NCBI GenBank assembly: GCA_017557635.1
Contig: JAFYYH010000004.1
Location: forward strand, 23,883-87,882
Source of the DNA: Bacteroidaceae bacterium
GTDB taxonomy: Bacteria > Bacteroidota > Bacteroidia > Bacteroidales > Bacteroidaceae
DNA length: 64,000 bases
Direction: 5' to 3'
In this document: positions 17,883 to 26,604 of the stretch, piece by piece
Position numbering within the stretch: position 1 is the stretch's first letter
Layout of the letters: the number at the start of each line of letters is the position of its first letter
Notes under the pieces: generated by a model
What the model was told of the DNA's origin: nothing
The model's database searches: none
What the model saw: the letters and a program-made list of their open reading frames with translations, nothing else
Position numbers and translations under genes: made by a program

Positions 17883-18616
17883 TTCCGGCCTTTCTTGGTC
17901 TGCACCTCAATCGCGCCATTAAAGCCATGGACTCCCCATAGCGCCATAGCTGCTTGACGTTTTAAATAACTGACACTCTTTATTTTTCTGGCTTTAACTC
18001 CAAAAAGACGTGCCAGTTCTTCCTTGGAATAATCAGCTCTTGTAATGTCAATGCCCGCCCACGCTGTTGAATCGGCGGTTATTATTTTGTCGTCCAGGAC
18101 AAGCAGAGGTCTGGCAATAATATCACCTGCATTATATACAATATCCAGACCTGCGGAAGGCCCATAAGCTTGAGGATTGTCCTGAACGTCCGTCATAAGG
18201 GCAAGTTCTTCAAACTCATCCCAATTGATGGCCGGTTCTATCTTTATATCAAAGTATGTACTGTTAATCAATGTATCAACAGTTGTGTATCCTGCATATG
18301 TAACCTGTAATCTGTCGGCTGGATTGACAAGACGGAAAGAGAAATTACCCTCCATATCCGTAATGGAATGGGCAACGATACGGTTCTTTGAATCACGCTC
18401 TGTGATATTGACCATCATCATAGGCCCCTCGCGGTCTGTAACCGTGCCCGATATAATATCACCGGCCTTAATACTGTCCTGTACAGCCGCAGCTGTAACA
18501 TTCTGTCCCTTGGCCGATGCAAAGCTGCAAAACATTGAAAACAGAGAGTATGATACGCACCATACCGCAACATACCACCCTTTTGCCAACAAAACCTTAA
18601 TTCTGCGTATTTTCAT
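17879..18616 (-). CDS. Exported protein with carboxypeptidase-regulatory-like and TonB-plug-like domains, no barrel
   Basis: 245 residues, the most complete member of the family. Signal MKIRRIKVLLAKGWYVAVW with cleavage likely after FASA. Regulatory-like domain: KAGDIISGTVTDREGPMMMV then ITDMEGNFSFRLVNPADRLQ (about 50-130). Plug-like domain: RPLLVLDDKIITAD, LARLFGVKARKIKSVSYLKR, MALWGVHGFNGAIEVQTKKG (about 165-243). This is the N-terminal architecture of a SusC receptor cut off where the barrel should begin. First gene of the operon 18616-16344, behind GTTGCAA copy 3. Could bind a SusD/TonB partner or regulate one; not established. Confidence 0.75.
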   Translation of the reverse strand: MKIRRIKVLLAKGWYVAVWCVSYSLFSMFCSFASAKGQNVTAAAVQDSIKAGDIISGTVTDREGPMMMVNITERDSKNRIVAHSITDMEGNFSFRLVNPADRLQVTYAGYTTVDTLINSTYFDIKIEPAINWDEFEELALMTDVQDNPQAYGPSAGLDIVYNAGDIIARPLLVLDDKIITADSTAWAGIDITRADYSKEELARLFGVKARKIKSVSYLKRQAAMALWGVHGFNGAIEVQTKKGRK

Positions 18617-18639
18617 AACTCAATACGTTTATCTGCTGA

Positions 18640-18697
18640 CAAAAGTAGCTGAGTAATCTACAAACACCAAGGATTAGGCGTTGCAAAAACGTTGCAA
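18640..18697 (-). promoter_or_regulatory. Promoter with GTTGCAA element, copy 3
   Basis: Minus strand: TACTTTTG (18640-18647), 19 nt, TTGG (18667-18670), 7 nt, then the consensus GCGTTGCAAAAACGTTGCAA on the plus strand (18678-18697). The linker AAGGATTAG is shared with copy 4. Confidence 0.74.
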
Positions 18698-18699
18698 AT

Positions 18700-18729
18700 G
18701 ACACAAAGGAATCTGATCGTTTTGTGTCA
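18700..18729 (-). terminator. Hairpin at the 3' end of the 18727-19680 gene
   Basis: On the minus strand TGACACAAA, 12-nt loop, TTTGTGTCA. The stop codon TGA lies in the first arm. The following bases are only TTTGC, so this is a weak terminator or a stabilising hairpin, placed directly before GTTGCAA copy 3. Confidence 0.5.
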
Positions 18730-19680
18730 TTCGTAGGTCCAGATGGTTGTCTGCCAAGGTCTTCGGAATATTATGTAGTCATCGGGACTATAACCGAATT
18801 CTTTGATTGGGACTCTTGAGCGGAAATCATATTTCCAAAGGTGCACACTGTGTTTACGAAACTTGCCGTCTTTCATTATATAGGTGACACTCTTGGTCCT
18901 TAATCCGTTCTTATACTTTTCCTTGTATTTCCAGCTTGGCTCTTTATGATAGCTTCCATCCTTGTACTGCTTGAGGCTCTCAATCCTTATCACCTTATTC
19001 CCTATGTATTTATACGTATCTGTCAGGTAATTGGGATAGATGCTGTCAGTCTCATCGGGATCAAAAGATTCCCTGCTTAATATCCGGCCCTTTCTGTCAT
19101 ATCTGTAAACGGACTTGCCGGAGATGACAACAGGCAGTGAGTCAAGTTGATAATAAGTTGTGGTTACGGACTGCAAACCATCATCTGAATATTCAATTAT
19201 GTTGCCTCCTCTTTGAATCTGATTGTTATCGTTTACTGTTTCATACCAATCATTTGAAGGACGTCCCTGGGCATCGAAAGTATACCAGTCATGATAACCC
19301 TCTGACTGCACTTCTACGATCCTTCCTTTTTCATCTCTTTTTCTGTAAGATTTCTCTTTCCAGAGGCCCGCCACAAGATCATAAGACCTTATGCTTCCGT
19401 CGCTGCTCTTTACAGTCCTATGTATACTGTTGGTTGTTTCTATTGTATCTGTCGTCTGGCCGTTATGTCTGATTTCATACTCTGTCCATGTGGAATCCGG
19501 AGCATTATTCATAAGAGTAATACGGGTAACCAAAGCAAGCTCATCACCTGAATAATGATACTCTTCACGCTCATATAGCGCATCGTCATGATACTCAACC
19601 CTACTCAACAGCTTACCGCGAGTGCTGCTGCACGCTGCAAACAACAAGGAAAAGGATATTACAGCTACTATCTTTTTCAT
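18727..19680 (-). CDS. Lipoprotein with YD/RHS-like antiparallel repeats
   Basis: 317 residues from the ATG at 19680. Signal MKKIVAVISFSLLFAACSST with lipobox LFAAC, so lipid-anchored. The body contains repeated short strands with tyrosine-aspartate character, such as RKRDEKGRIVEVQSE, YTFDAQGRPSNDWYE, IIEYSDDGLQSVTTTY and YRYDRKGRILSRESF, as in RHS/YD-type or toxin-antitoxin YwqK-like repeats. Function unknown. It is alone, behind GTTGCAA copy 4. The longer frame to 19731 is rejected because it would run over the promoter. Confidence 0.7.
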   Translation of the reverse strand: MKKIVAVISFSLLFAACSSTRGKLLSRVEYHDDALYEREEYHYSGDELALVTRITLMNNAPDSTWTEYEIRHNGQTTDTIETTNSIHRTVKSSDGSIRSYDLVAGLWKEKSYRKRDEKGRIVEVQSEGYHDWYTFDAQGRPSNDWYETVNDNNQIQRGGNIIEYSDDGLQSVTTTYYQLDSLPVVISGKSVYRYDRKGRILSRESFDPDETDSIYPNYLTDTYKYIGNKVIRIESLKQYKDGSYHKEPSWKYKEKYKNGLRTKSVTYIMKDGKFRKHSVHLWKYDFRSRVPIKEFGYSPDDYIIFRRPWQTTIWTYE

Positions 19681-19700
19681 CAGACCAGTATTATCTGCTG

Positions 19701-19758
19701 CAAAACTATACGTATTAATAAGTTTACACAAGGATTAGGCGCTGCAATATCGTTGCAA
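19701..19758 (-). promoter_or_regulatory. Promoter with GTTGCAA element, copy 4
   Basis: Minus strand: TAGTTTTG (19701-19708), 19 nt, TTGT (19728-19731), 7 nt, then GCGCTGCAATATCGTTGCAA on the plus strand (19739-19758), three changes from consensus. It lies between divergent genes and could also affect the plus-strand DUF4160 unit. Confidence 0.7.
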
Positions 19759-19814
19759 GGTGTGGATATATAGAAAAGTTCACTCAAAAAGTTCCGGGTA
19801 TTAAAAATAATACC

Positions 19815-19822
19815 TATATTTG
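19815..19822 (+). promoter_or_regulatory. -7 element of the DUF4160-DUF2442 pair
   Basis: TATATTTG, exact TAnnTTTG, 31 nt before the ATG. No clear -33 box. Confidence 0.55.
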
Positions 19823-19853
19823 TGCTGTCTAACTTTAAAAACACTAATCTATT

Positions 19854-20099
19854 ATGCCAGAAGTATTCAGATTTTTCGGTTATTCTTTCTTTTTCTATAG
19901 TAGAGAACACGAACCCCTTCATATACATGTAGAAGGGAACGGAGGAATAGCCAAGTTCGAGTGGAATGAAACAGAGTTTATTCTTAAAGAGCAACAAGGC
20001 ATAAAAGTTAGTGATTTAAAGAAGATTGAAAAAGTAATAAACGATAACGCTGATTTAATTGTACTTCGGTGGAATCATTACTTCAACAAAGAGGACTGA
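19854..20099 (+). CDS. DUF4160 protein (toxin-antitoxin-like pair, first gene)
   Basis: 81 residues. MPEVFRFFGYSFFFYSREHE then PLHIHVEGNGGIAKFEWNE is the DUF4160 signature (short protein with a conserved EP-HIHV stretch). DUF4160 genes are commonly followed by DUF2442 genes, and the pair is regarded as toxin-antitoxin-like, though I know of no established mechanism. It is one base upstream of the DUF2442-HTH gene. Confidence 0.82.
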   Translation: MPEVFRFFGYSFFFYSREHEPLHIHVEGNGGIAKFEWNETEFILKEQQGIKVSDLKKIEKVINDNADLIVLRWNHYFNKED

Positions 20100-20100
20100 G

Positions 20101-20511
20101 ATGAAAGAAATAAATGAAATATGGTTTGATTCTGATTACATTTACGTACGTGATGAAAAGGGACAGGAGTACCGCCAATCTTTGCTGTGGTACCCCATGC
20201 TGCGCAATGCAACTGATCAAGAACGGCTTCAATATACTATAGGATTAGACGGCATCCATTGGAGAGCACTTGATGAAGACATCAGTTTTGAAAGTTTTGA
20301 ATACGACGATGCTGATCCTTCACCGCTGCAGCGTTTCTTTCTAACTCACAAAGAGATAAATGTAGCAGAATTTGCACGTTCAGCCGGAATAAACGCCACC
20401 CTACTCCGCAACTATATCAACGGCTTCAAGAAACCCTCCGTTGAACGTGAAAAGGAGATTCTCCAGCACATCCACGAATTAGGACAAGAACTGCTAAAGG
20501 TTTCCTTCTGA
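20101..20511 (+). CDS. DUF2442 protein fused to a C-terminal HTH
   Basis: 136 residues from the ATG at 20101, one base after the DUF4160 stop. Residues 1-80 match DUF2442 (IWFDSDYIYVRDEKGQEYRQ, LWYPMLRNATDQERLQY, GIHWRALDEDISFESF). Residues 85-130 form a helix-turn-helix: INVAEFARSAGINATLLRNY then INGFKKPSVEREKEI. The layout parallels the HicB protein at 15898, whose C-terminal HTH looks similar. Probably the DNA-binding, antitoxin-like partner and autorepressor. Convergent with the GNAT gene, one base apart. Confidence 0.82.
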   Translation: MKEINEIWFDSDYIYVRDEKGQEYRQSLLWYPMLRNATDQERLQYTIGLDGIHWRALDEDISFESFEYDDADPSPLQRFFLTHKEINVAEFARSAGINATLLRNYINGFKKPSVEREKEILQHIHELGQELLKVSF

Positions 20512-20512
20512 T

Positions 20513-20989
20513 TCATTTTAGAGGGCACAGCATTATGGCCTCTTCAGCATCTTGTGAGAGGATTTGGAAGCCGGCCTTTTGGTACATCCTAATGGCGTAG
20601 TTAGCTTTCTGGACCGATAAGGACACGCTCTTGTATCCGTCTTTTCTTAATAAGTCAAGCATTTGCCGGAGCAATTGGGAGCCTATACCTTTGTTGCGGT
20701 ATTCCTTGTAAAGCGAGATTGCAATTGACGGTGTTTCGTCATCAATATGGCCGTAGTCATTCATGATTCGGCTCCATATGGCGCCCACAATGCGGCCATA
20801 GGATTCGGCAACCAGGCATCGGTCATCGGGGTACTGGCCGAAATCACGGATGTATATCCGGAGGCTTTCATGGTCAATGATGCTGCGCGGAGGTGCTTCA
20901 ACACCTTCCGGAATAAATATTGCCTCATAAAGGAAATCGCTGAGCACAGGTATCTCAGCGGGCTGTATTGGTCTTATCTGATAATACAT
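20513..20989 (-). CDS. GNAT family N-acetyltransferase
   Basis: 158 residues from ATG at 20989 (MYYQIRPIQPAEIPVLSDFL). The acetyl-CoA motif is SIAISLYKEYRNKGIGSQLL, followed by GYKSVSLSVQKANYAIRMYQ and KAGF. Substrate unknown. The start lies 35 bases inside the end of the BASS transporter gene, so the two are probably translated together. Confidence 0.85.
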   Translation of the reverse strand: MYYQIRPIQPAEIPVLSDFLYEAIFIPEGVEAPPRSIIDHESLRIYIRDFGQYPDDRCLVAESYGRIVGAIWSRIMNDYGHIDDETPSIAISLYKEYRNKGIGSQLLRQMLDLLRKDGYKSVSLSVQKANYAIRMYQKAGFQILSQDAEEAIMLCPLK

Positions 20990-21956
20990 TAGCTTGACGG
21001 GCAAAGATATTGGCCAGGATGGTGCCGCTGATGCTGTGCCAGGCACAGGATATGGCGCATGGGACTACGGCCATGGGATTGGTGGCTACAAAGAATGTCA
21101 TGGCCAGGTTGGTACCAAGACCGGCGTTCTGCATACCCACTTCAATTGAAAGGGTACGTTTCTTGGCGACACTGAACTTGAACAGCTTGCCTACCGAGTA
21201 GCCCAGAACATAACCTATGGTATTGTGACAGAACACCATTCCGAAAGTGAGCAGGAACAGCACAAGGCCGTTCTCCACCAGCGGATCATGAACCGTGGTG
21301 ATGACGCCGCCCACAATACAGGCCAGACATATGACCGATACGCCCGGCATGCAGCCCTGAATCTTGCGGAACACCTCCTTGTGGCCAAGCCAGACGTTCA
21401 GGAAGAAGCCTATGGCAATAGGTATGATGGTCACAATGAGTATCTGTCGGAACATACCCCATGCATCAACATCCACCCTCTCGCCGGCAAGCATAAGCAC
21501 CAGCAGCGGCGTGAGCACGGGTGCCAGCAGGGTCGATACGCAGGTCATGCCCACGGAGTATGCGACATCGGCCTTACACAGGAACGACATGATATTGCTC
21601 GATACGCCTCCGGGACAGCAGCCCACCAGAATTATACCGATGGCCATAGCAGTGCTGTACGGCGCAAAGGCCGGCACCTGACTGAAGAGCCATGAGAGAG
21701 AGAACGCCACCAGCGGCATGATGGTGAACTGAGCCACCGCGCCAATCAGGATGTCAAACGGACGCTGGGCCAGCAGCTTGAAATCATGCGGCGTAAGGGT
21801 GAGTCCCATGGTAAGCATGATGATTCCCAGGATGATGGTCTGCATATTGCCTTTAACCCAGGCAAAGAGCCCCGGGAAAAAGAATGTAATCAAGGCAGTC
21901 AGTATGATAAAAAGACTTGCCTTGGCACTCAGTATATCACTTAGTTTCTTGAGCAT
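20955..21956 (-). CDS. Bile acid:Na+ symporter (BASS) family transporter
   Basis: 333 residues with about ten hydrophobic helices. Family blocks: LGIIMLTMGLTLTPHDFKLL (residues 38-57), ILVGCCPGGVSSNIMSFLCK (near 107), and SIEVGMQNAGLGTNLAMTFF (near 270). Such proteins import bile acids, pantoate or other organic anions with Na+. Substrate cannot be told here. Promoter likely at 22008-22015. Confidence 0.9.
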   Translation of the reverse strand: MLKKLSDILSAKASLFIILTALITFFFPGLFAWVKGNMQTIILGIIMLTMGLTLTPHDFKLLAQRPFDILIGAVAQFTIMPLVAFSLSWLFSQVPAFAPYSTAMAIGIILVGCCPGGVSSNIMSFLCKADVAYSVGMTCVSTLLAPVLTPLLVLMLAGERVDVDAWGMFRQILIVTIIPIAIGFFLNVWLGHKEVFRKIQGCMPGVSVICLACIVGGVITTVHDPLVENGLVLFLLTFGMVFCHNTIGYVLGYSVGKLFKFSVAKKRTLSIEVGMQNAGLGTNLAMTFFVATNPMAVVPCAISCAWHSISGTILANIFARQANVLSDKTNTAR

Positions 21957-22007
21957 AACATAAATACGGCAACTATTCTATAGTAGAGCTCTCTTTTGTC
22001 CGGAGTG

Positions 22008-22015
22008 CAAAAATA
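22008..22015 (-). promoter_or_regulatory. -7 element of the BASS-GNAT unit
   Basis: TATTTTTG on the minus strand, exact TAnnTTTG, 51 nt before the ATG. Confidence 0.5.
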
Positions 22016-22094
22016 AGGAATTATCTCAGAAAAGCCTGTCCATAAATAGCTGTCATTTAAAGACAATAGTGTATATTAGCGAAAAAATTTAGTT

Positions 22095-23375
22095 ATGTTC
22101 CTAAAGAAATTCACCCTTGTATTTGCATCAGTTCTGCTAATAACATCCTGCATGGCCGCAGTATCTGCATGGGCCAATGACGGCGCCTTCTACGCCAGCG
22201 GCAACCACCTTATTCCCATCACTGAGACCGATATCCGCGTACAGAAAGAGATTCTTACCCTGAACCGCGTCGGTGACAGCATCCAGGTAAACGTATATTA
22301 CGAATTCTTCAACCCGGTAGCCGAGAAAGAGGTTCTGGTAGGTTTTGAAGCCCAGCCGCCATCGGTCGATTTCAACAAATCATCAGTTGAACGGTTCCCT
22401 GGACATCCCTACATGAGTGACTTTAAAGTGGTTATGAACGGACAGACACTGCCGTATGAGATAGCCCATGTTCTCTTATATCATGATAACGAAACTATCA
22501 AAGAACCCCCGTATTATGTTAACGGCAAGATTCAGGCCAAATCAGCCGATGAATTGGAACTCACTGAATGGCTCACGGTAGGTGAAGCAGAAGCAGTAGG
22601 ACATCCGCTGTACGTCTACCATTTCAAGGCCAGGTTCCGTCCCGGACTCAACATCATACAGCACACATATAACTATCATATGTCAGAGTCCCAGATGCCA
22701 ATCTTTGTCATGATGTTTGCCGGAAGTTTCGATTACACACTGACCGCCGCCAACCGCTGGGCCAACAACCAGATAGATGACTTTACACTCAACATCAACA
22801 TGGGTGACCACACATCATTCTGTCTCTACCCCATGTTCTTTAACAGCCCCCAGGAGTGGCAGATACAGGGCAAGGGCAAATACGTCATTGAACCCGAGCC
22901 AGATGAGAACATGAAATACACAATGCAATACGCATCCAAAGGGAAACAGGGAATACGCTATCACATGCAAAACGGAGCCCTCACCTTCCATAAGGAGAAC
23001 TTCCACCCCGAAAGAGAACTGTATATCAATGAGGTACGCCGCCTGAGTTGGGAGAGTCCGTCGTGGCGCAGGTGGGACAGCTTCGATACAGCCGCTACCC
23101 AGCTGGTCATAGACTGTTTCCGGCATGAATACCTGCCCACCCGTCTCTATTCCACAAGCACCAGAGAGAACCTCAGTTATGATAAATTCACTCCGCAGCA
23201 GCGCCGCATCCTAAAGAACCTGCCCTTTGCCTACAGGGGCTACATATTCAAAAGCAAGGAGCTGCAGGACTTCTTTGAATCCACCCCCTGGTACATACCC
23301 GCCCCCGACTACGGGGCCGATGTCCAGACACTCACCCCCGATGAACAGAAGTGGGTTGAGTTCTGGGGAGAATAA
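22095..23375 (+). CDS. Exported protein with DUF4424-like region and C-terminal YARHG domain
   Basis: 426 residues with signal MFLKKFTLVFASVLLITSCM; cleavage probably near SAWA. Residues 40-270 look like an immunoglobulin-like DUF4424 region (ETDIRVQKEILTLNR, VNVYYEFFNPVAEKEVLVGF). The C-terminus QQRRILKNLPFAYRGYIFKS then KELQDFFESTPWYIP is a YARHG domain, an extracellular domain with the core aRHGYxF---L-xyF--WY. Function unknown. Alone; a TATATTAG box (one base off) precedes it, and it shares a bidirectional terminator with the RND operon. Confidence 0.75.
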   Translation: MFLKKFTLVFASVLLITSCMAAVSAWANDGAFYASGNHLIPITETDIRVQKEILTLNRVGDSIQVNVYYEFFNPVAEKEVLVGFEAQPPSVDFNKSSVERFPGHPYMSDFKVVMNGQTLPYEIAHVLLYHDNETIKEPPYYVNGKIQAKSADELELTEWLTVGEAEAVGHPLYVYHFKARFRPGLNIIQHTYNYHMSESQMPIFVMMFAGSFDYTLTAANRWANNQIDDFTLNINMGDHTSFCLYPMFFNSPQEWQIQGKGKYVIEPEPDENMKYTMQYASKGKQGIRYHMQNGALTFHKENFHPERELYINEVRRLSWESPSWRRWDSFDTAATQLVIDCFRHEYLPTRLYSTSTRENLSYDKFTPQQRRILKNLPFAYRGYIFKSKELQDFFESTPWYIPAPDYGADVQTLTPDEQKWVEFWGE

Positions 23376-23411
23376 AAGAAACTGGGGACGGAAAACCGTC
23401 CCCAATTTCTT
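23376..23411. terminator. Bidirectional terminator with GGGGACGG core
   Basis: TGGGGACGG-AAAA-CCGTCCCCA (arms 23383-23391 and 23396-23404) flanked by AAGAAA and TTTCTT, which extend the stem. It lies exactly between the convergent genes ending at 23375 and 23410. Same core as the 77-bp element at 6678. Confidence 0.85.
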
Positions 23412-26400
23412 ATTCTATAGTGTGTGACTTGGCCGTAAGCGGGAAGAACACCGGCATGATGAGCACGATGGCAACCACCGAGAAGAGCATGCCGCTCATT
23501 ACACCTATCGCAAAACTGAACCAGAACGGGTTCTGCTTGCCGTCCAACAGGAACGGTATGAGACCCAGCACCGTACTCAGAATAGTAAGCATGGTAGGTA
23601 TGATCTTACGGTTATACGCCTTGATATAGGTCTTAAGTCCGTGCTGTCCGGTAGCCGCCGCGATGGTTCTGTATTCCGATGTCAGGTAAATGCCCGCATT
23701 CACCGTGATACCGCACAGCATTATCATGGCAGCGAATCCGCCCTGTCCGAACGAGACTCCGAATATGGGATATGCCAGGAACAGACCCATGAAACTGACC
23801 GGAATGAGCAGCACAATCATGAGCGGCACCTTGAATGACTCGAACATCGTTGCGCAGATCATGAATATAACCACTACCACGACAAAGATCAGTACCGTAC
23901 GCTGCTTCTCGGCGGTCCACCATCCGTAGTAGTTGCTCGAGCCCACACGGAATCCCATGGGCAGACGCTCGTTGAACCGCTTGGTAATATCACGCTGCAT
24001 CTTGTTCTGCAGATCATACGAGCCAATGAACTCATAACCCACAGAAATCCTGTACTCCTGGTTGTCGCGCTGGATGGAAAGACCGGTACGCTGCTTGGAT
24101 ATACTGCCCAAATCACTCAGACGTATGTTCATGCTGTCAATCACAACCATATCGTTGCGCATGTGCCACAGGTCATAATAATCCTTGTCCGATGACACCA
24201 GCCTTGTGGGAACATAATCACGGCCGTCAAACACGCCCCTGCCCACCTGACTGTCATACAACTGCTCGCGGATAAATGAGAGGTACTGGTTCAGGTTCGT
24301 ACCGGTACGGATCAGTCTCTCACGGTCCAGATCCATGTAGAACTCACTCCTGACGAAGTTGTTGTAGCCACGTGCCGTGAATCCGGCCTGACCGTTTACG
24401 CGGCGGTTGGCCTTGAGCGTGTCAATCAGCTCCTCGGCATAACGGTACAGAAGGTCATAATTGTATCCGTAAACATCCATGGAGTTGGACCAGCTGGTCC
24501 TGTAAACGCTGTTGGTAAGGGGAGTGTCACTGTCCGCAATCTTAGGAATGGTCCATACGGCACCGCCATACCTCATGGCCTTGGCCCACAGACGTTGCTT
24601 GAGGTCAAGAGGGAAGTTGGTATTCTGGTATTCATCCTTGAAGTGAATCTCCAGGGTGCCGCTTGTACCCGACAGAGAGGTATGGAAGTAACTGATCTCA
24701 TCATACTGCTGCAGCCAGTTCTCCATCTCCTTGACAATCTCGTTGAGCTGCTGTACGGTCTGACCCTCGGCCAGATCGGCCATAACATTAAGCACCACCT
24801 CACGAGGTCCTTCATCCTGACGGCTGAATGACATACGTCCGTTGGAGTGTTTCTGGAATATGTTCATGGTTCCGCCAAGCGGATACTCGAACCACTTCTT
24901 GTTACGCTGATACCACTTGCTTCCGATAGTCTTGTTATAAAGGCCCACCAGACCTCCCTTGTTCATATCCCTGCCTTCCACACGCTCCTTGTGGCTCACC
25001 TGCGACGGCAGGAGCTGGATGGGAATACCGAACAACAGTATCAGTGCCACAATGTAAACCCAACGGTGAGAGCGGCTCCACTGAGTCATACGCTCGTAAC
25101 GCGCCGTGTATCGGACCAGACGGCGACGGCGTCCCATGGTGTTGTTTACTACACCCTTGTTCTTAAGGGGCAGGTACTCCAGCAGAGCCGGCACGAACAG
25201 GAACGCAATCACGATGGAAAGCGTCAGGTTGATTACAATCACCCAGATAAAATCGGTAAGGTTGGCCCTGGTCTCCTCCGGAAGGAAGAACACCAGCATC
25301 AGGGCACCGATGGTAGTAAGCAGGGCACCCGTAATGGAGAACATCACCTTACGGTTTCCGTAATATGTGTAGTGGTCGGCAATGACTATCGCCGTATCAA
25401 TGATGATACCCAGCGACACCGTAATACCCGCCATTGAATAAATCTCAATGTTCACGCCGAACACCTTGTAGAAAATTACCGCGCTCAGCAGGTTCACCAC
25501 GATGGTAAGACCTATCACGGCAAGGTAACGGAAGTTACGGCTCACCGCCAGAACGAACACAAGCAGGATAATCAGTGAGAACAACGCACGCAGTAAAATC
25601 TTCTGCATCTCATTGCTCAGGTACTCCGATGCGTCATAAGAGAGTTTGATTGCAAAGTTATCCGGCAGTGATGCCTTGAGAGTCTCCATCTTCTCCTTTA
25701 CGGCCGATGTCACCTCGATGGTATTGATATCCTCCAACGCAGTAACATACAGATAGATGGTATTCAAGCCATTGATTCTTTCATATGAATAGGGAATCTG
25801 CTCGCGGTACTCCACCGTAGCGAAATCACCCATATAGTACATGCGTCCGTTAACCTTACCCACCGGGATCTTCTCCAGTTCACCCGTCAGGTCACGGCTC
25901 TTGAGACGAACCAGCATCAGACGGTCCTCCATCACCTCGGTACCCACGATGGTATTCTGGTAATAGCGGTTCATGGCCTCGCTCAGGTTGGAGGGCGTCA
26001 TGCCCACCGCGCGCAGCGAGTTGGGATTAAACGTCAGAACCCACTCAAAGGACTTGGCGCCTGATGTATTCACGCTCTCCACGCCTTCAATCTTTGAGAG
26101 TTTGGGCATCAGATGCTTCTCGACATAGCGTACAATCTCAATGGCCGGCATATCGGCATTGATGGTATAGCGCAGTATCTGCTGACTGCTGCGTCCGCCG
26201 CCTCCTGCCGAACCGCCCAGACTGTAAGTGGCACCCTCCGGGAGTTTGCTGCGTATCTGACGCAGACGTGTGGCTACGTCAAAACGCGTAGTCTCCATGT
26301 TGGTACCCTTCTTGAAGTTCAGCGTAATGTTTCCATTGCCCTGGTTAGTGGTAGCGCTGATACTGCTTACGCCGTCCACCGTATTCAGGGCGCCCTCAAT

Positions 26401-26604
26401 GACAGACGTCACCTCGGTCTCCACCACTCGGGCTGAACCCGGTCCGCTGAAACCCACCGACAGGCTCAGGTTCTCATGAACCGGATTGTACTGAATGGTC
26501 AGCTGACCGGTGTAGAGGAATATGGCTCCCACCAGCATCAGCACAACCATAATAAGGATTATGGAGAAGGCGTGACTCTTCTTTCCTTTCTGCGTATTAT
26601 TCAT
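23410..26604 (-). CDS. RND efflux permease (second subunit)
   Basis: 1064-residue AcrB/MdtC-type inner-membrane permease: TM1 at about residues 13-32, a large periplasmic loop, a TM2-6 block near 340-490, a second periplasmic loop, and a TM8-12 block near 900-1060. In TM4 the sequence GITVSLGIIIDTAIVIADHY has one Asp at the position of the AcrB Asp407/Asp408 pair. Its start overlaps the stop of 26601-29636 by four bases. Together with the adaptor and TolC it should form a proton-driven drug or lipid exporter; two permeases with one adaptor suggest an MdtBC-like heteromer. Confidence 0.92.
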   Translation of the reverse strand: MNNTQKGKKSHAFSIILIMVVLMLVGAIFLYTGQLTIQYNPVHENLSLSVGFSGPGSARVVETEVTSVIEGALNTVDGVSSISATTNQGNGNITLNFKKGTNMETTRFDVATRLRQIRSKLPEGATYSLGGSAGGGGRSSQQILRYTINADMPAIEIVRYVEKHLMPKLSKIEGVESVNTSGAKSFEWVLTFNPNSLRAVGMTPSNLSEAMNRYYQNTIVGTEVMEDRLMLVRLKSRDLTGELEKIPVGKVNGRMYYMGDFATVEYREQIPYSYERINGLNTIYLYVTALEDINTIEVTSAVKEKMETLKASLPDNFAIKLSYDASEYLSNEMQKILLRALFSLIILLVFVLAVSRNFRYLAVIGLTIVVNLLSAVIFYKVFGVNIEIYSMAGITVSLGIIIDTAIVIADHYTYYGNRKVMFSITGALLTTIGALMLVFFLPEETRANLTDFIWVIVINLTLSIVIAFLFVPALLEYLPLKNKGVVNNTMGRRRRLVRYTARYERMTQWSRSHRWVYIVALILLFGIPIQLLPSQVSHKERVEGRDMNKGGLVGLYNKTIGSKWYQRNKKWFEYPLGGTMNIFQKHSNGRMSFSRQDEGPREVVLNVMADLAEGQTVQQLNEIVKEMENWLQQYDEISYFHTSLSGTSGTLEIHFKDEYQNTNFPLDLKQRLWAKAMRYGGAVWTIPKIADSDTPLTNSVYRTSWSNSMDVYGYNYDLLYRYAEELIDTLKANRRVNGQAGFTARGYNNFVRSEFYMDLDRERLIRTGTNLNQYLSFIREQLYDSQVGRGVFDGRDYVPTRLVSSDKDYYDLWHMRNDMVVIDSMNIRLSDLGSISKQRTGLSIQRDNQEYRISVGYEFIGSYDLQNKMQRDITKRFNERLPMGFRVGSSNYYGWWTAEKQRTVLIFVVVVVIFMICATMFESFKVPLMIVLLIPVSFMGLFLAYPIFGVSFGQGGFAAMIMLCGITVNAGIYLTSEYRTIAAATGQHGLKTYIKAYNRKIIPTMLTILSTVLGLIPFLLDGKQNPFWFSFAIGVMSGMLFSVVAIVLIMPVFFPLTAKSHTIE

